A stretch of DNA of 64,000 bases from Trichomonas vaginalis G3 (taxonomy: Eukaryota > Parabasalia > Trichomonadida > Trichomonadidae): NCBI RefSeq assembly GCF_026262505.1, contig NC_067208.1:2790001-2854000 (forward strand). Direction: 5' to 3'. The stretch's first letter is position 1; each line of letters begins with the position of its first letter. Shown in pieces: positions 10,321 through 20,662 of the stretch. A model generated the notes under the pieces. That model saw only the letters and a list, made by a program, of their open reading frames with translations, was not told the DNA's origin and made no database searches. The translations under genes were made by a program, and so were the position numbers.

Positions 10321-11412
10321 TTATTTGGATATCAAAGTTAAAAAGATAAAGGGAAAGAAGTAATTGAAGTTTGGACTGATAAAGCATGATATTTTGAAGA
10401 TAGAAAGAAGAGTAATACGACAAACTCCATTCCCGATATTTCCTTTCATCAAAGATTCACTAAATGGATTTGGCATGCTCTCATTACCGCTCTTCATCTC
10501 GGTGTGGGTGAAATAAAATCCTGACTCATGTATAGAATGAGCCAAAGTTGGTTGAGAATCAGCTTCAAAATTTGGGCTTATGCAGCCAAAATGGCCACTA
10601 ATATAAGAACTACCTCCAGAGCCGCCAATATGAAGATAGCCCATATTAGTGTCTTTAGGAAAACTGTTGTAGCCGCCTCGATAACCGCTCCCGTTTCCCC
10701 CTGAACCGCCGGCATTGTTTTCATTTGTTGATATCCCATCTAAGCCTTTTCCAAGTGTACCAAGTTTTTGGGTTCCGCCATTTGTATATGGCTTGTTTGA
10801 TGCTGCCTAAATAGTTCCACCTGGATATCCATCAGCAGATCCATAGGAATACGTCTTTGCTGATGCAGCACCACCCCCAGAACCCGCAACGATTATTCTG
10901 CTCTCAATAGATTTTTTCCATATACTTGGAGCAAGATTTTTGTTATTGATGTCAGCATATTGAAGACGAATGTCAATAGCACCTCCTCCTCCAGCTCCAT
11001 TCTCTGGCGGCCCTGCTTCTTCAGGGTTAGTTTCTACTCCCCCATTACCGCCAAAATTCCAACCGCCCAGTGCAGGATTTTGTGTTTTAGTATAAACTTC
11101 TTGATTTTGGCCTTTGCCACCAAGATATAGGAAGATATTTGTATCATTCTGAATCACAATGTCACCTGACACATAGGAACCATGTCCTCCTGAATCTGGA
11201 CGAATCGGGATTTCATTTTCTTCTCTAGCATCACCGCCTGATGCACCCCATAACTCGATCTTATATTGGCCCTTTCTAAGTATAATTGAGTATGGTTCAC
11301 ATAGATGACTAGATTTGCAAGGAAATTCAAAAATATAAGAATTTTTGATCTTGCGTACATTGCTAATGGCTGCTCCAGTGGTGTTTAATAAATAATAATA
11401 AACATTGTTGAT
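10321..11412 (-). pseudogene. glycine-rich surface-type gene, array copy I (subtype 2), with one in-frame stop
   Basis: The frame is open from 11412 (after a TAA at 11413-11415) down to 10321 except for one TAG at 10807-10809. The stop falls where paralogues read PGGNISAISNG. The frame is the same on both sides. It reads NNVYYYLLNTTGAAISNV, EFPCKSSHLCEPY and the Gly-rich core up to the stop, then the GGTQ...GSGYRGG half, GGSGGSSYISGHFGCISP and a hydrophobic tail. It is the first gene of the leftward array and the most diverged subtype 2 copy. Like all copies it lacks an ATG before the conserved domain. It is a recent pseudogene or a read-through allele. Confidence 0.65.
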
Positions 11413-11810
11413 TTATGAAAACGCAATCATAAAAAAATGCTAGCATAAACGGTTTCTTTGAAAAATTTAAGATTTTTGGGCAAAGAGGAGCTAATATACA
11501 ACTCATATCCAAATTATCAAGAGATGTGGTAATGTGTATTCTAAAAATGGCTATTTTTTCTAATAAATTGAATTCGAATCTGACAAAAATATTATATTGA
11601 TAAGAATACACTATGTTTTGTTAACTTGTGTAAATCATATAAACAAAAACTTTTTATTCTTTAGGATTTATTAATAAATTACAAATTGAATGAAATAAAT
11701 TGAAGAAATCATTCGGCAATATACTGTAGCTAAACATGAGGATTTTTGTTTTGAGTAGAATGGTAATACTTTCTTGACTGGGCGATCTCCAAATGTGTTA
11801 AAAGGATAAT

Positions 11811-12296
11811 TTACTGGAACATATATGTTAATTTCTTGGGGCATTGTAAAAATAAATTATCCAATCTGGATGATGTCATATCATAGATATAAATGTTTTT
11901 GATTTGTGAATATGAAAAGAAATTATTCTCAAGTGTTGAACCTAATGGAAATCTAAATGATTTTATGGCTGTACCTAACAGTGTATAATGACCTAGATAG
12001 ACATCTTGAAAACCATCTTCAAATTCGATCTCTTCTAATTTTTTGCACCAAACAAAAGTATCTCCACTGAAATATGTTACTGTTTTTGGAATAAATACGC
12101 GTGTGATACTTGGTGCTCCATAAAAGCATCTATATCCAAATCCATGTACAATTTTTCCTTGAAAAAAAGATGGAATGACACAATCTACAAGATTTATGTT
12201 TTTTAAACCATTTAAAGTAATGTTGGTTTGATTTCCAATGATATATCCATCTTTATAAGTTGAATAATAAAAATTGTCATCAGAAAGAGTTATAAA
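11811..12296 (-). pseudogene. BspA-like leucine-rich-repeat protein remnant
   Basis: The frame of about 161 codons has no ATG at its head. It reads TRVFIPKTVTYFSGDTFVWC, KKLEEIEFEDGFQDVYLG and AIKSFRFPLGSTLENNFFS. These have the LRR_5 (TpLRR/BspA) rhythm of about 23 residues with F-P-x-T/S and L-x-x-I/F positions. The family is the largest surface-protein family of Trichomonas vaginalis (established knowledge). Known members are several times longer and have a C-terminal membrane segment. Here only three or four repeats remain and the end is a stop right after the repeats. It is called a fragment. Confidence 0.6.
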
Positions 12297-12504
12297 TTAG
12301 AAAGTCAATCCGGAAAAAGTGTCAAAAAAAGTTTGAAAATAATTTTCGAACTATTTTTATACCATTTTGCCGTTGTCTCTATTTCAAATTGATATTGCCC
12401 AAAATATCAATGGTTTAGATGAAAATTAGATCAAATCTTTTTGAATCGTATAAAAATTAAGCAAAAATTGCTAGTATTATATGTGTCATAAAGTCATATA
12501 TTTA

Positions 12505-13449
12505 CTATGAGAATAATGAGGGAAAAGTAACTTCCAAAAATTTAGGATTATGATATACTTCATCATTTTCATTTAACGAACTAAATGGCATTACCTCACA
12601 TTGATGAGTATTAAAATGGGTCAATGGATTTTCAAATTTTTCGGTTTTCATTTCTGAAAAATCACCAGTTCCAAGGCGTTCTTCATCACAAAAACAATGA
12701 ACAATTGTATTAGCATTTTGATACCAATTAGTGAATACAGAAGATCTAATAATATTATTAATTATAATACATTCTTCAATTCTGGTTGTAGCTCCTTCAT
12801 CTTGGGTCATTATAATGAATGAAGCATTGTTAAGCATGTAATTACACCTAAAAACAGAGTTTTTGCCACCTTGATGAAGAGAAATTGTATAAGTTGGACT
12901 TGTGTCATTAATCATGGAGCAGAACGAAACATTACTACAAGTAATACCTTTGACAATAAAATAAGAAGGAATATGAGAAATACAATTCGTAAAATTAATT
13001 GAATTGATAAGTATATTTCCTTGCTTATTGTAAATTGAACTAGTCTGTTTTCCTGCATTTATGTCACAAATTGTTGAATCATTAAGATAATTTTTATAAT
13101 TTTCTCTATTTGACGCAATAATGTAGCAATGGCATCCATAACTATTATTATATGATGCATTTTTGGAACAAATTTTTGACTGTACACATTGCCCATCGCT
13201 TTGGAAAAAATTTGAAGAATCTTTTTTGTAACAATTTACAAAAACAGAGCTCTCTGCTAGTACTTTTGTATAATGAGAGCTTGATGATATGTAAATTGCA
13301 CCTGAATTTGAATCAATAACCTCACAATCTTTAAAATAATAATTATTCCCTCCAGCAAATGTCCCTGTCTTATTAGAAGCAGAGCCATCTCCGTCATAAA
13401 AATCGTTCCAATCTAAATTTAATGCAATTCTGCCCGTAATAAAACCTGC
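12505..13449 (-). pseudogene. parallel beta-helix (Pmp-like) surface protein remnant
   Basis: The frame is open for 314 codons after a TGA at 13450-13452. It has no ATG until 12915. It reads FAGGNNYYFKDCEVIDSNSG, GAIYISSS, SSVFVNCYKKDSS, INSINFTNCISHIP and NSVFRCNYMLNNASFIIM. These short repeating turns with buried N/C residues are typical of right-handed beta-helix proteins. Trichomonads have many such proteins related to chlamydial polymorphic membrane proteins, but the assignment here rests on pattern only. No signal peptide or membrane segment is visible, and the start is missing, so it is probably a fragment. It lies beside the BspA-like fragment on the same strand. Confidence 0.5.
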
Positions 13450-13731
13450 TCAGTAGTTTCCGCATTACAATATTATTGAATGCATGATCCGAATGTAAAA
13501 TCGGATACTTTACGTGCTTTGGACTATTTTCATGAATGAACAGTTAATATTAGGTCATAGGAAGTTAAAACAATAGTAAATTTTATCATTACACCGAGTG
13601 GCAGAATTATCATTGATTAATTTTCAAAAAATTTTGATGTTAATTTGTGGAATTTTTATCACACAAAAAATTTTAGGACTTTTCAATGAATAATGTATTG
13701 AATAAATTGATCAGAAGACATAATTCATAAA

Positions 13732-15594
13732 ATGAATGGAAGACCACTGAGGTACATCCTTGATTTGACATTTGACAAAGAGTTTAAATCATTCTCTGGA
13801 TCAGTACAGATCATTGTTGAAGGATTTAAAGAAAAAGAAATCGTAAATTTTGATGCAAAACCAAATCTTGATATACAAAACGTTTACATTAATGACGAAA
13901 AGGTAGTTTTTGAGCGTTCAGAATCTATAATTACTACATGTTGTTCAATAATTCCTCAAAAATTTTGTTTTAATTTTTCTGGAACGTTCAATTCAGGAGA
14001 TCATGGAATAATAGTTAAAGACAATTGTGTTATTACTCAATGTGAAGCTGATTTTGCTTCTTGCATCTTTCCATGCTTTGACAATCCTGAAAATCGAGTA
14101 AAAATTTCACTGACCATTCATCATGACAAAGAACATGTAGCATTATCTAATTGTTTACCGGAATACATTACAGAAAAAGATGGAATTACTACTACAATCT
14201 TCAAAGAAACTCTTCCAATTCCTCTATATCTATTTGCCTTTTGTATTGGCAAATTTGATTGCGTTGAAACAGTTACAAAGCGTGGTTTACCCATCAAAAT
14301 CTATTCAATACCAGAAATGACTGAATATGCAAATTCCATTACAGAAAATATCCCAATAATCATTGATTATCTCGAGAATTACACTGAAACACCTCTACCA
14401 CTTGAAGTTCTACAGTTTTTGATCTGTAGAGAGCAAACAGGAATGGAAAATTTCGGATTAATTATTTACGGGCCAAATTCATCATTAACTAACATGAAGA
14501 AGGCACGCGAAGCAACAATAAACGATGCTTTTTCTGTTTTTGTCCACGAAATCGTTCATCACTGGATATCTTGCATTGTTTCAATTTCTGATTGGGAATC
14601 TGTATGGATCAAAGAAGGATTTACGACATTTATGACCCGTTATGTGCTTTCCAAGACATTTCCTTCATTAGATAAAGCAAATAATTATATAATAAGAGAA
14701 TTTCTTCCAACTTTGAAGATGAACGTCAAGAGACCAATTCTCTATTGTAACATGACTGTCCAGGATTACTTCAACACTGATACATCATATACAAAAGCTT
14801 CTTGTTTGTTCCACACTTTGTTTCAATGGTTTGGAGAAGAAAATTTTAGGAAAAACATTTGTGAACTGATCAAAAATTTATATTTGGCCGATGTAAATTT
14901 AGAAAAATTTGCAAAATTTATGAAATTAGATGAAAATTTCATCCAAAAATGGTTGAAATACAGTGGAATACCAACATTAGTATATGATGGATCTAATATA
15001 ACAAATAACAGTGATCTAGAAATCCCAATTCATGTTACAATTTTCAATGAAAATAATTTTGATGTCAAAAAGCTTTTTATCAAAGAAAAAGACACAGAAC
15101 TTATATATAATGCAGCTGTTATTAATAATAACGTAGAATCTCTCACTTTTGTTAGATATTCGAGAGAATATTTGATGAAATTAGAAAAACTTTTTGATGA
15201 GCTTGTAATTAATGAGAACCATGTTGCCCTTTTGATATATTCATACACTAGCGCTTACGAAAGCCATGAAATCGATGCAAAGGAAATTATTGAATTATTA
15301 TATTTGACAAGGCGTTATGAATCGAAACAAGTTGTTCAACCAGCGATACAAATCCTGTTTAAAGTCTGTGAAGACGTCAAATCCGAATTTGATCCGAATT
15401 ATCTTTTCAATTATTTTGATGTTCGAGGAAAAGAGATCGGATGCAATGCAGGACCCGATAAGATCATGTTAATAATTAATAGACTCCTTCCTTACATCGA
15501 AATTGACAAAATTACCCAATCAATGCAAGGAAAATTTGGAAAGAACGCTATTAAAGCGATAAGGACAAAAATTTTTAACCATGGAAAGAAATAA
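13732..15594 (+). CDS. M1-family zinc aminopeptidase (gluzincin)
   Basis: This is a 620-residue metallopeptidase that removes N-terminal residues from peptides, presumably in the cytosol because no signal peptide is seen. The zinc site HEIVHH (His272, Glu273, His276) is followed after 18 residues by the third ligand, Glu295 in KEGFTTF. The exopeptidase motif is Gly237-Met-Glu-Asn (GMEN, a normal variant of GAMEN). A beta-saddle N-terminal domain occupies roughly residues 1-190. The catalytic domain runs to about 410. The helical C-terminal domain is shorter than in 850-900-residue aminopeptidases such as PSA or ERAP, so length is nearer to leukotriene A4 hydrolase. The start at 13732 is the first ATG and fits the family. 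The frame is intact, and this is the clearest housekeeping gene in the window. Confidence 0.93.
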   Translation: MNGRPLRYILDLTFDKEFKSFSGSVQIIVEGFKEKEIVNFDAKPNLDIQNVYINDEKVVFERSESIITTCCSIIPQKFCFNFSGTFNSGDHGIIVKDNCVITQCEADFASCIFPCFDNPENRVKISLTIHHDKEHVALSNCLPEYITEKDGITTTIFKETLPIPLYLFAFCIGKFDCVETVTKRGLPIKIYSIPEMTEYANSITENIPIIIDYLENYTETPLPLEVLQFLICREQTGMENFGLIIYGPNSSLTNMKKAREATINDAFSVFVHEIVHHWISCIVSISDWESVWIKEGFTTFMTRYVLSKTFPSLDKANNYIIREFLPTLKMNVKRPILYCNMTVQDYFNTDTSYTKASCLFHTLFQWFGEENFRKNICELIKNLYLADVNLEKFAKFMKLDENFIQKWLKYSGIPTLVYDGSNITNNSDLEIPIHVTIFNENNFDVKKLFIKEKDTELIYNAAVINNNVESLTFVRYSREYLMKLEKLFDELVINENHVALLIYSYTSAYESHEIDAKEIIELLYLTRRYESKQVVQPAIQILFKVCEDVKSEFDPNYLFNYFDVRGKEIGCNAGPDKIMLIINRLLPYIEIDKITQSMQGKFGKNAIKAIRTKIFNHGKK

Positions 15595-16031
15595 ATCTTT
15601 TATTTTTGTGTCTTATTTTGTTTTGTATAAAAATGTTTAATAATTCCTTATTTTACTGATATTTTTCGTAGTTTTAGAGCATAATTATTATAAATTTACC
15701 TTTAGTTTTGAATCAACGCCACTAATAAATTTAACATTCATAAAATCTCATTTATTTTCTATAAATCATCAAGGAACCTAATTTCCTTCATTATTTCATT
15801 ACTAAAATACCGCAGTTTTAAGTTTATCGACATAATCTAATGAGGTTCATTGAAATTCTTTGATTAATTGGGATAAATCTAATAAATTTAGCTTTCACTG
15901 GCTTTTAAATTGAGCAGAATGGTGATTTACAAATGATAATATGCTCTCAGAAAAATAATTTTGATTCTTTTGAGAAGAATTTTAATTAATAACTAAAAAT
16001 TGCATAAAACACAAATATAACAATTAATAGA
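15595..16031. other. intergenic spacer
   Basis: AT-rich DNA between the aminopeptidase and the split small gene, which read toward each other. I see no further feature. Confidence 0.5.
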
Positions 16032-16100
16032 TTAATGAAAATTAAGAAGTTGTAAAATATCTGAAGGATCCGGATTCAAAAGATCTGCTAAAATAAAACC

Positions 16101-16466
16101 GAGTAGGTGACAAAAGTGCATACTCTTAAACAACCGTCGGATTTCCGGGTGAAATCGTGACACACTTTCGTCTTTCGTAGGCAGTGGTGGTTGTTACAAA
16201 AGGTAACTTCGAATGTAGCGTGAAATCTGCAAAAAAAATTCTGAAATTTGAATGGAGAACACAAAAATTGAATAGTTTACGTCAATAAAAAAGAGAAAAA
16301 TGAAGCCAATGTGTCTCGAACCTAGGACTTAGAGCAGCAATCCAACTGTTTATCCCATTACACTACATGCATCTCTCACCTCAGTGAATGAGATCAACTA
16401 TATGATAACTTTTTCCCCATTATATTCTTGTGGAAAAGTGACAAATAGCAACTTTGACCCTCTCTC
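16101..16466. mobile_element. 366-bp non-autonomous insertion (MULE-like or SINE-like)
   Basis: It is flanked by the direct repeat AAATAAAACC at 16091-16100 and 16467-16476. Removing it and one repeat restores the paralogue-matching end of the host gene, so this is an insertion with a 10-bp target duplication. Its ends are weakly inverted: GAGTAGGTGACAAAAGTGC against GAGAGAGGGTCAAAGTTGC, about 13 of 19 identical. Target duplications of 9-11 bp are usual for Mutator-like elements, which are known in T. vaginalis. The interior is richer in GC than its surroundings and holds a tRNA-like segment. It has no coding capacity. Confidence 0.7.
16308..16375 (-). other. tRNA-like segment inside the insertion
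   Basis: Read on the minus strand it has a D-arm-like TAGTGTAATGGGATAAACA. A good 5-bp anticodon stem (TTGGA/TCTAA) surrounds the seven-base loop TTGCTGC, whose middle would be a Ser GCT anticodon. A B-box-like GGTTCGAGA follows. The T stem and the acceptor stem do not pair, so I do not call a working tRNA gene. It is more likely a tRNA-derived part of a SINE or MITE. Confidence 0.35.
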
Positions 16467-16961
16467 AAATAAAACCTGCTGTAGGACCCACTGAATAAAT
16501 AAATTCATCTATACGAGGAATTATTACCTTCTTAGTTTCTATAGGAGATGGCTCCTCATCTTTAATTTCTGGGGATGAATCATATTCGATTTCATCATCC
16601 TGGTTGTTGGCTGAATATTCGTCGTTACTCTTATCAAGCAACAGGAGTATATCTCCAATCCTCGGTTCAATAAGCTCCCAGTTTTCTGCCATCCAGCATA
16701 AAAGTGCATTTCTATTTCTTTTTGCAAGTCGATCAACTTTTAAACCCAACTCTCTGGCAATTCTTCTGCAGAAACACAACATAGTCTTAAATGTTATATA
16801 ACAATTTAGCTGGCGTTCTATATAAGCATCAACATAATCCATTCTGACTCTTGTTGCTTGAATTCTTTCAAGAATTTTTTTTGATCAATGATGTTTTGAG
16901 GAGTGTGGCTCTTGAACTTCCTCATCCTTCTGGTAGAGATGACTTCGTTGATGTATTGCAT

Positions 16962-19208
16962 ACTTATGTTAAAATGAAATTGTCAAATATTTCAATGTGA
17001 AACAATAAATTTCTCAAAAAAAATATTTATTTTTTCAAAGAAAAATTGAAGAAACCTATAGGATTTCAGGAACTTTTGTTTTACCATTGGGGAACAACAT
17101 TTATCAAACATATTTAATGACCCGCAGTTAATTAAATTGTTCAGAAAAATTCAATTAAGAAAAATATTTCATTCAAATTTTGATAATAGTAAAAAATCTT
17201 TTCAATGGGTGGCTCTGAAAAATTAAACCTGACAATAAAATATCTGAGAAATATCAATTATATCCATATTATATTTCTTTTTTATTCTTTTTAATTTTTC
17301 AATGAGAAAAAAATTCAGTGCAAAAAAATACAGGTAAAGCTTTGATATTTTATGCATACAAAAGAAGCGAAAGAAATTTGAAACTGTATTAATAAATATG
17401 GTCCTTTAAGTAAAACAATCGATAAAAAGAATGAAAAATTTCCAAAAGTGTAGCAATTATTAAATATATGAAGCTTGTGGTATTTTTCCTGATTGAACGT
17501 ATTTTCCTTTATTTTTATTACATTATAATCAAAAATTTTAGAGATTTCAAATGTGAATACGTTGGGTTTTGAATAATTTGATACACTATCGAGGGAAAAG
17601 CATTAGTTTATATTAATTATCAATATTTATAAACTTTAAGAACCAAATAATCCATTATTCAAGAAATGAGAATTCGAAAAGATTTTTGAACGACTCACAA
17701 ATTAAGTTTGCCGTAAAAATTGTTTCATTCATATTATTAAAAGAAAAGTATGAAAGTTTATTTGAGAAATACGTTGAGTTTTGAATAATGAAAGACCGAT
17801 TTTTGTTGAAATTGAATCAATTAAGATATTTATCGAGGGAACATTAGTTAATTAGTGTTATATTGTATTATTTTTAAATCAAATTCTCTGAAATGCTCAA
17901 TATTAATCATTCTTGCTTTGAATATTGTTTGATTATTAACAAACGCATGTTTACGCCAAATAAGAAAGTTATGGCTGAACGTTAATTAAGTACTTTAAAA
18001 CAATTAACTTTTCAAGTCTTACAAAACAAATTGGCAATAAAAACTTATATATGATACATTTTATGGATCATGTCCCTAAAATGAGTGGAATAATCTATTA
18101 GTACATTATTATATTGCAACACAAAAACTAGAAAAAAAACAGAAACAAATTTAGAAGATCGAATTAAAATATTGAAGCTAGTGAATCAAGACTTTAACGT
18201 TTTTTGGGGTAGATGTGGCAAAAAAGAAAATATAAGCACAAATATCCAATTAAAAAAAATAACTAATCAAAGTGACAAAAACATTCAGATGGAAGCTTAA
18301 TGGTGTGTTGGTTGAATAGAAAATAAGTATGATCTATAATGAAAAAGAAGGGTTTGAATCTTGAAACATAAATATTTTATATTCATTTTGTAGCTACTGA
18401 ATGATTGGTTGAAGATTGATTATAAGCATACTCTTGGCAAAACCTTATGAAATCTTCGTGATAGGCAATTACTTATCGATCTGAAATATTTTGAAACTGA
18501 ATTAATTCTGATAGGAAACATTCATCAACTGAACCCTTTAAATTAAATTCATGTCCAAAAAGATATGAAAGAACTCAGAAAAAAAATGTAGATTTTCGGA
18601 AATTTTTGCGAATAAAAAGTTTGTATTTATGTTTCTAATTTCATTTATCGATAAATATTTGAAAGTCAGCGTTATATAAATTTTCAGAGAGTGTATGAAA
18701 TTAATTGAAAACTATTCAAAATAATGTTCAGAAAAATCAATTGCACATATAGTGGCTACTCTAATTTGAAATTATTAATAAATGTTCGTGTCACTTTTCA
18801 CAGTTACCGAACACTGAAATTCTCCCAAAATCATGATTAACTTCATGATTTAGTATATATTTTATTGAAATTCAAACAATTTTCAAAAGTATCATTTCAA
18901 ATTTTGAAAGGGTAATTAAAAATAAAATAACCACTTTGAACTTATTTCTGGGAAAATGCGTGCTATATTTAATTGAAGAATTTGGGATTTCAATTGATAT
19001 ATTTCGCGATTTAAAAGTTATCTAATTTTAATTCTTATTATAAGAGTAATAAATATATCTATCTAATCTTAATTCAATTCTGTGCGAATTTTTTTCAATA
19101 AATTCAATAAAAATACTGTTATATCCAGGAATATGTTTGCAATGAAAATTATCCGATTTTATAGGCCCATAATAATATTCGATATGTAAACTATTCAAAA
19201 GAATCAGA
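16962..19208. other. 2.2-kb gene-free AT-rich region
   Basis: I see only short unsupported open frames and homopolymer runs. There is no RNA gene or repeat that I can defend. Confidence 0.5.
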
Positions 19209-20523
19209 ATGGAAAAAGGCGAACTTGAATTTCTTCAACAGCAAGGTATTGTATTCAACAATGTTATTGCAAAAGGTGGATTTGGAACAATCTATAGTGT
19301 ATACCATGTTAACTACAAATCAACATTCGCTTTAAAGTTTATTCCAATGATAGCGTTTAGTCAATCCGAACTCGACTGTCTAATTGCATTAGATGATCCT
19401 AAGATTATTCGTTTATATAAATATTTCACGTATAAAGACAATTGTTACATGCTAATGGAACTTTGCACAAATGACCTCGAAAAATATATAAAGATGAAAA
19501 AGAATATTGATAAATTCGAAATGAGAAAACTGATTCAAGACCATTCAAATTCAAAATCAAGCATCTCGGCTAAAAGACAAAGATTTGGTTTTCAAATTAG
19601 CAAATAACAAATACATTGGAACAAATTTCGAAGGATTTAAGTATAGAATGCCAGATGATGTTAATGCCAAGCCATTTTACGTGCTGAGCTGCAAAGAACT
19701 AAATTATAGTTATTTCACTAATGATCAAGCATCAACAGGAAATTCAGTTGATAATATATCTCGAGAATTATTTGTTTATGTCTACGACTTAATAGACAAT
19801 GTTCTTGTTTTAGATATAAAAAGTCCGATTGACAAAATGCAAGAAGTTATTAAAAATGTAAATGAATCGCTCGTATATGAAGATAAGATTATGATTCAGA
19901 ATAATGAATTCACTGAAAAACCTAATTATAAAAATGATCTTTTCATTATCAAATATGAGAATAAAAATCAGATCAAAACGATGGGATATTCTCTAATAAA
20001 CATGGCTAAAGAAAAAGCAAGTGGTTCTGATAAAGTTAACCAAACAATCAGACCAAAGCGTCTTAATTCGTTCAGAGATTCAAAATATATATTCGTGGAC
20101 AAGGATATATCATATTTTAAAGCTATTGACCCTGCAGATCAAGATAGAATTAACAATGCAACAGATCTGAAAGAATTTGCTTCTAAAAAATGGGGCTGGA
20201 AGAATATTATAATACTTCATTTATCTAAGGATATAATTGAACAAGTGTCTGAAATTTCTACGTCAAAACATTATATTATTCAAGAAAAGCCTTCAGATCT
20301 TCGTGGATTTAGTGATATTGTTTTTATAAACAGAACAACGGGGTCAAAGTTTTTCCTGAAAATGAAAGCTAAAGATGTTACGGATATCTGCAATAAGTTA
20401 AGCATTTCTCGTGATTATATAAAAAGTATGAATACCACTCGTTATTCAGTAAAATTTTGCGATGTTGATGTGAGATTTGAAGATCAAATTCTCAATAGTA
20501 TATCACTTGTCAGCTATTCATAA
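19209..20523 (+). pseudogene. protein kinase N-lobe joined to an unknown region (remnant)
   Basis: Codons from 19209 encode a kinase N-lobe: glycine loop AKGGFGTIYSVY, lysine strand TFALKFI, ELDCLIALDDPKIIRLYKYF and hinge CYMLMELCTNDLEKYI. The catalytic loop HRDxKxxN, the DFG motif and the rest of the C-lobe are absent. After about residue 115 the frame ends at 19607. A second frame, open through 19585-20523, continues with no ATG near its head (its first codon is TTG). It gives about 310 residues that I do not recognise (for example DLKEFASKKWGWKNIIILHL). The likeliest history is loss of the C-lobe by deletion plus a frame change. A separate downstream gene is possible but its start would be unclear. 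Confidence 0.55.
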
Positions 20524-20548
20524 TTAAACAATTCAATTTTTTTTAGGC

Positions 20549-20662
20549 TGCACTTACGCCCATCTGACTTTAATTCAAATTTTTGACAACTGGCGTGCAG
20601 CGACATTGAAAATTAGCCTTAAATATCTGGATTGAAGGTCGCGTCATAGCGGTGTAAGTGCA
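20549..20662. repeat. 114-bp segment with 12-bp inverted ends
   Basis: TGCACTTACGCC at 20549-20560 is mirrored by GGTGTAAGTGCA at 20651-20662 with one mismatch. The interior is noticeably richer in GC than the flanks. It lies just after the kinase remnant. It could be a small MITE or a structured RNA; I see no clear target duplication. Confidence 0.4.

Larger units (their letters stand above)
16032..16961 (-). pseudogene. small trichomonad family protein, interrupted by an insertion
   Basis: This is a homologue of the genes at 27531 and 31215. The core reads DYVDAYIERQLNCYITFKTM and LKVDRLAKRNRNALLCWMAE, NWELIEPRIGDI. The family end is cut off by a 366-bp insertion (16101-16466). Past it, in the same frame once the insertion is discounted, the bases read LLNPDPSDILQLLNFH and a stop, matching IDPSDLSFLLNYH and VDPSDLVSLLNSH in the two paralogues. 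The N-terminal part from the ATG at 16961 (MQYINEVISTRRMRKFKSHT) is in another frame. The change of frame falls in a run of eight A on the coding strand near 16875-16882, so it is either a slip mutation or a sequencing error. Function is unknown. Confidence 0.7.

Noticed and set aside
1-11412. Spliceosomal intron before each glycine-rich copy
   Set aside because: The trichomonad 3-prime intron consensus (ACTAACACACAG-like) is not seen upstream of any copy, so I report the missing start as unexplained.
16308-16375. tRNA-Ser(GCT) gene
   Set aside because: The anticodon arm is good, but the T and acceptor stems do not pair, and the stretch lies in an insertion. Kept only as a tRNA-like segment.
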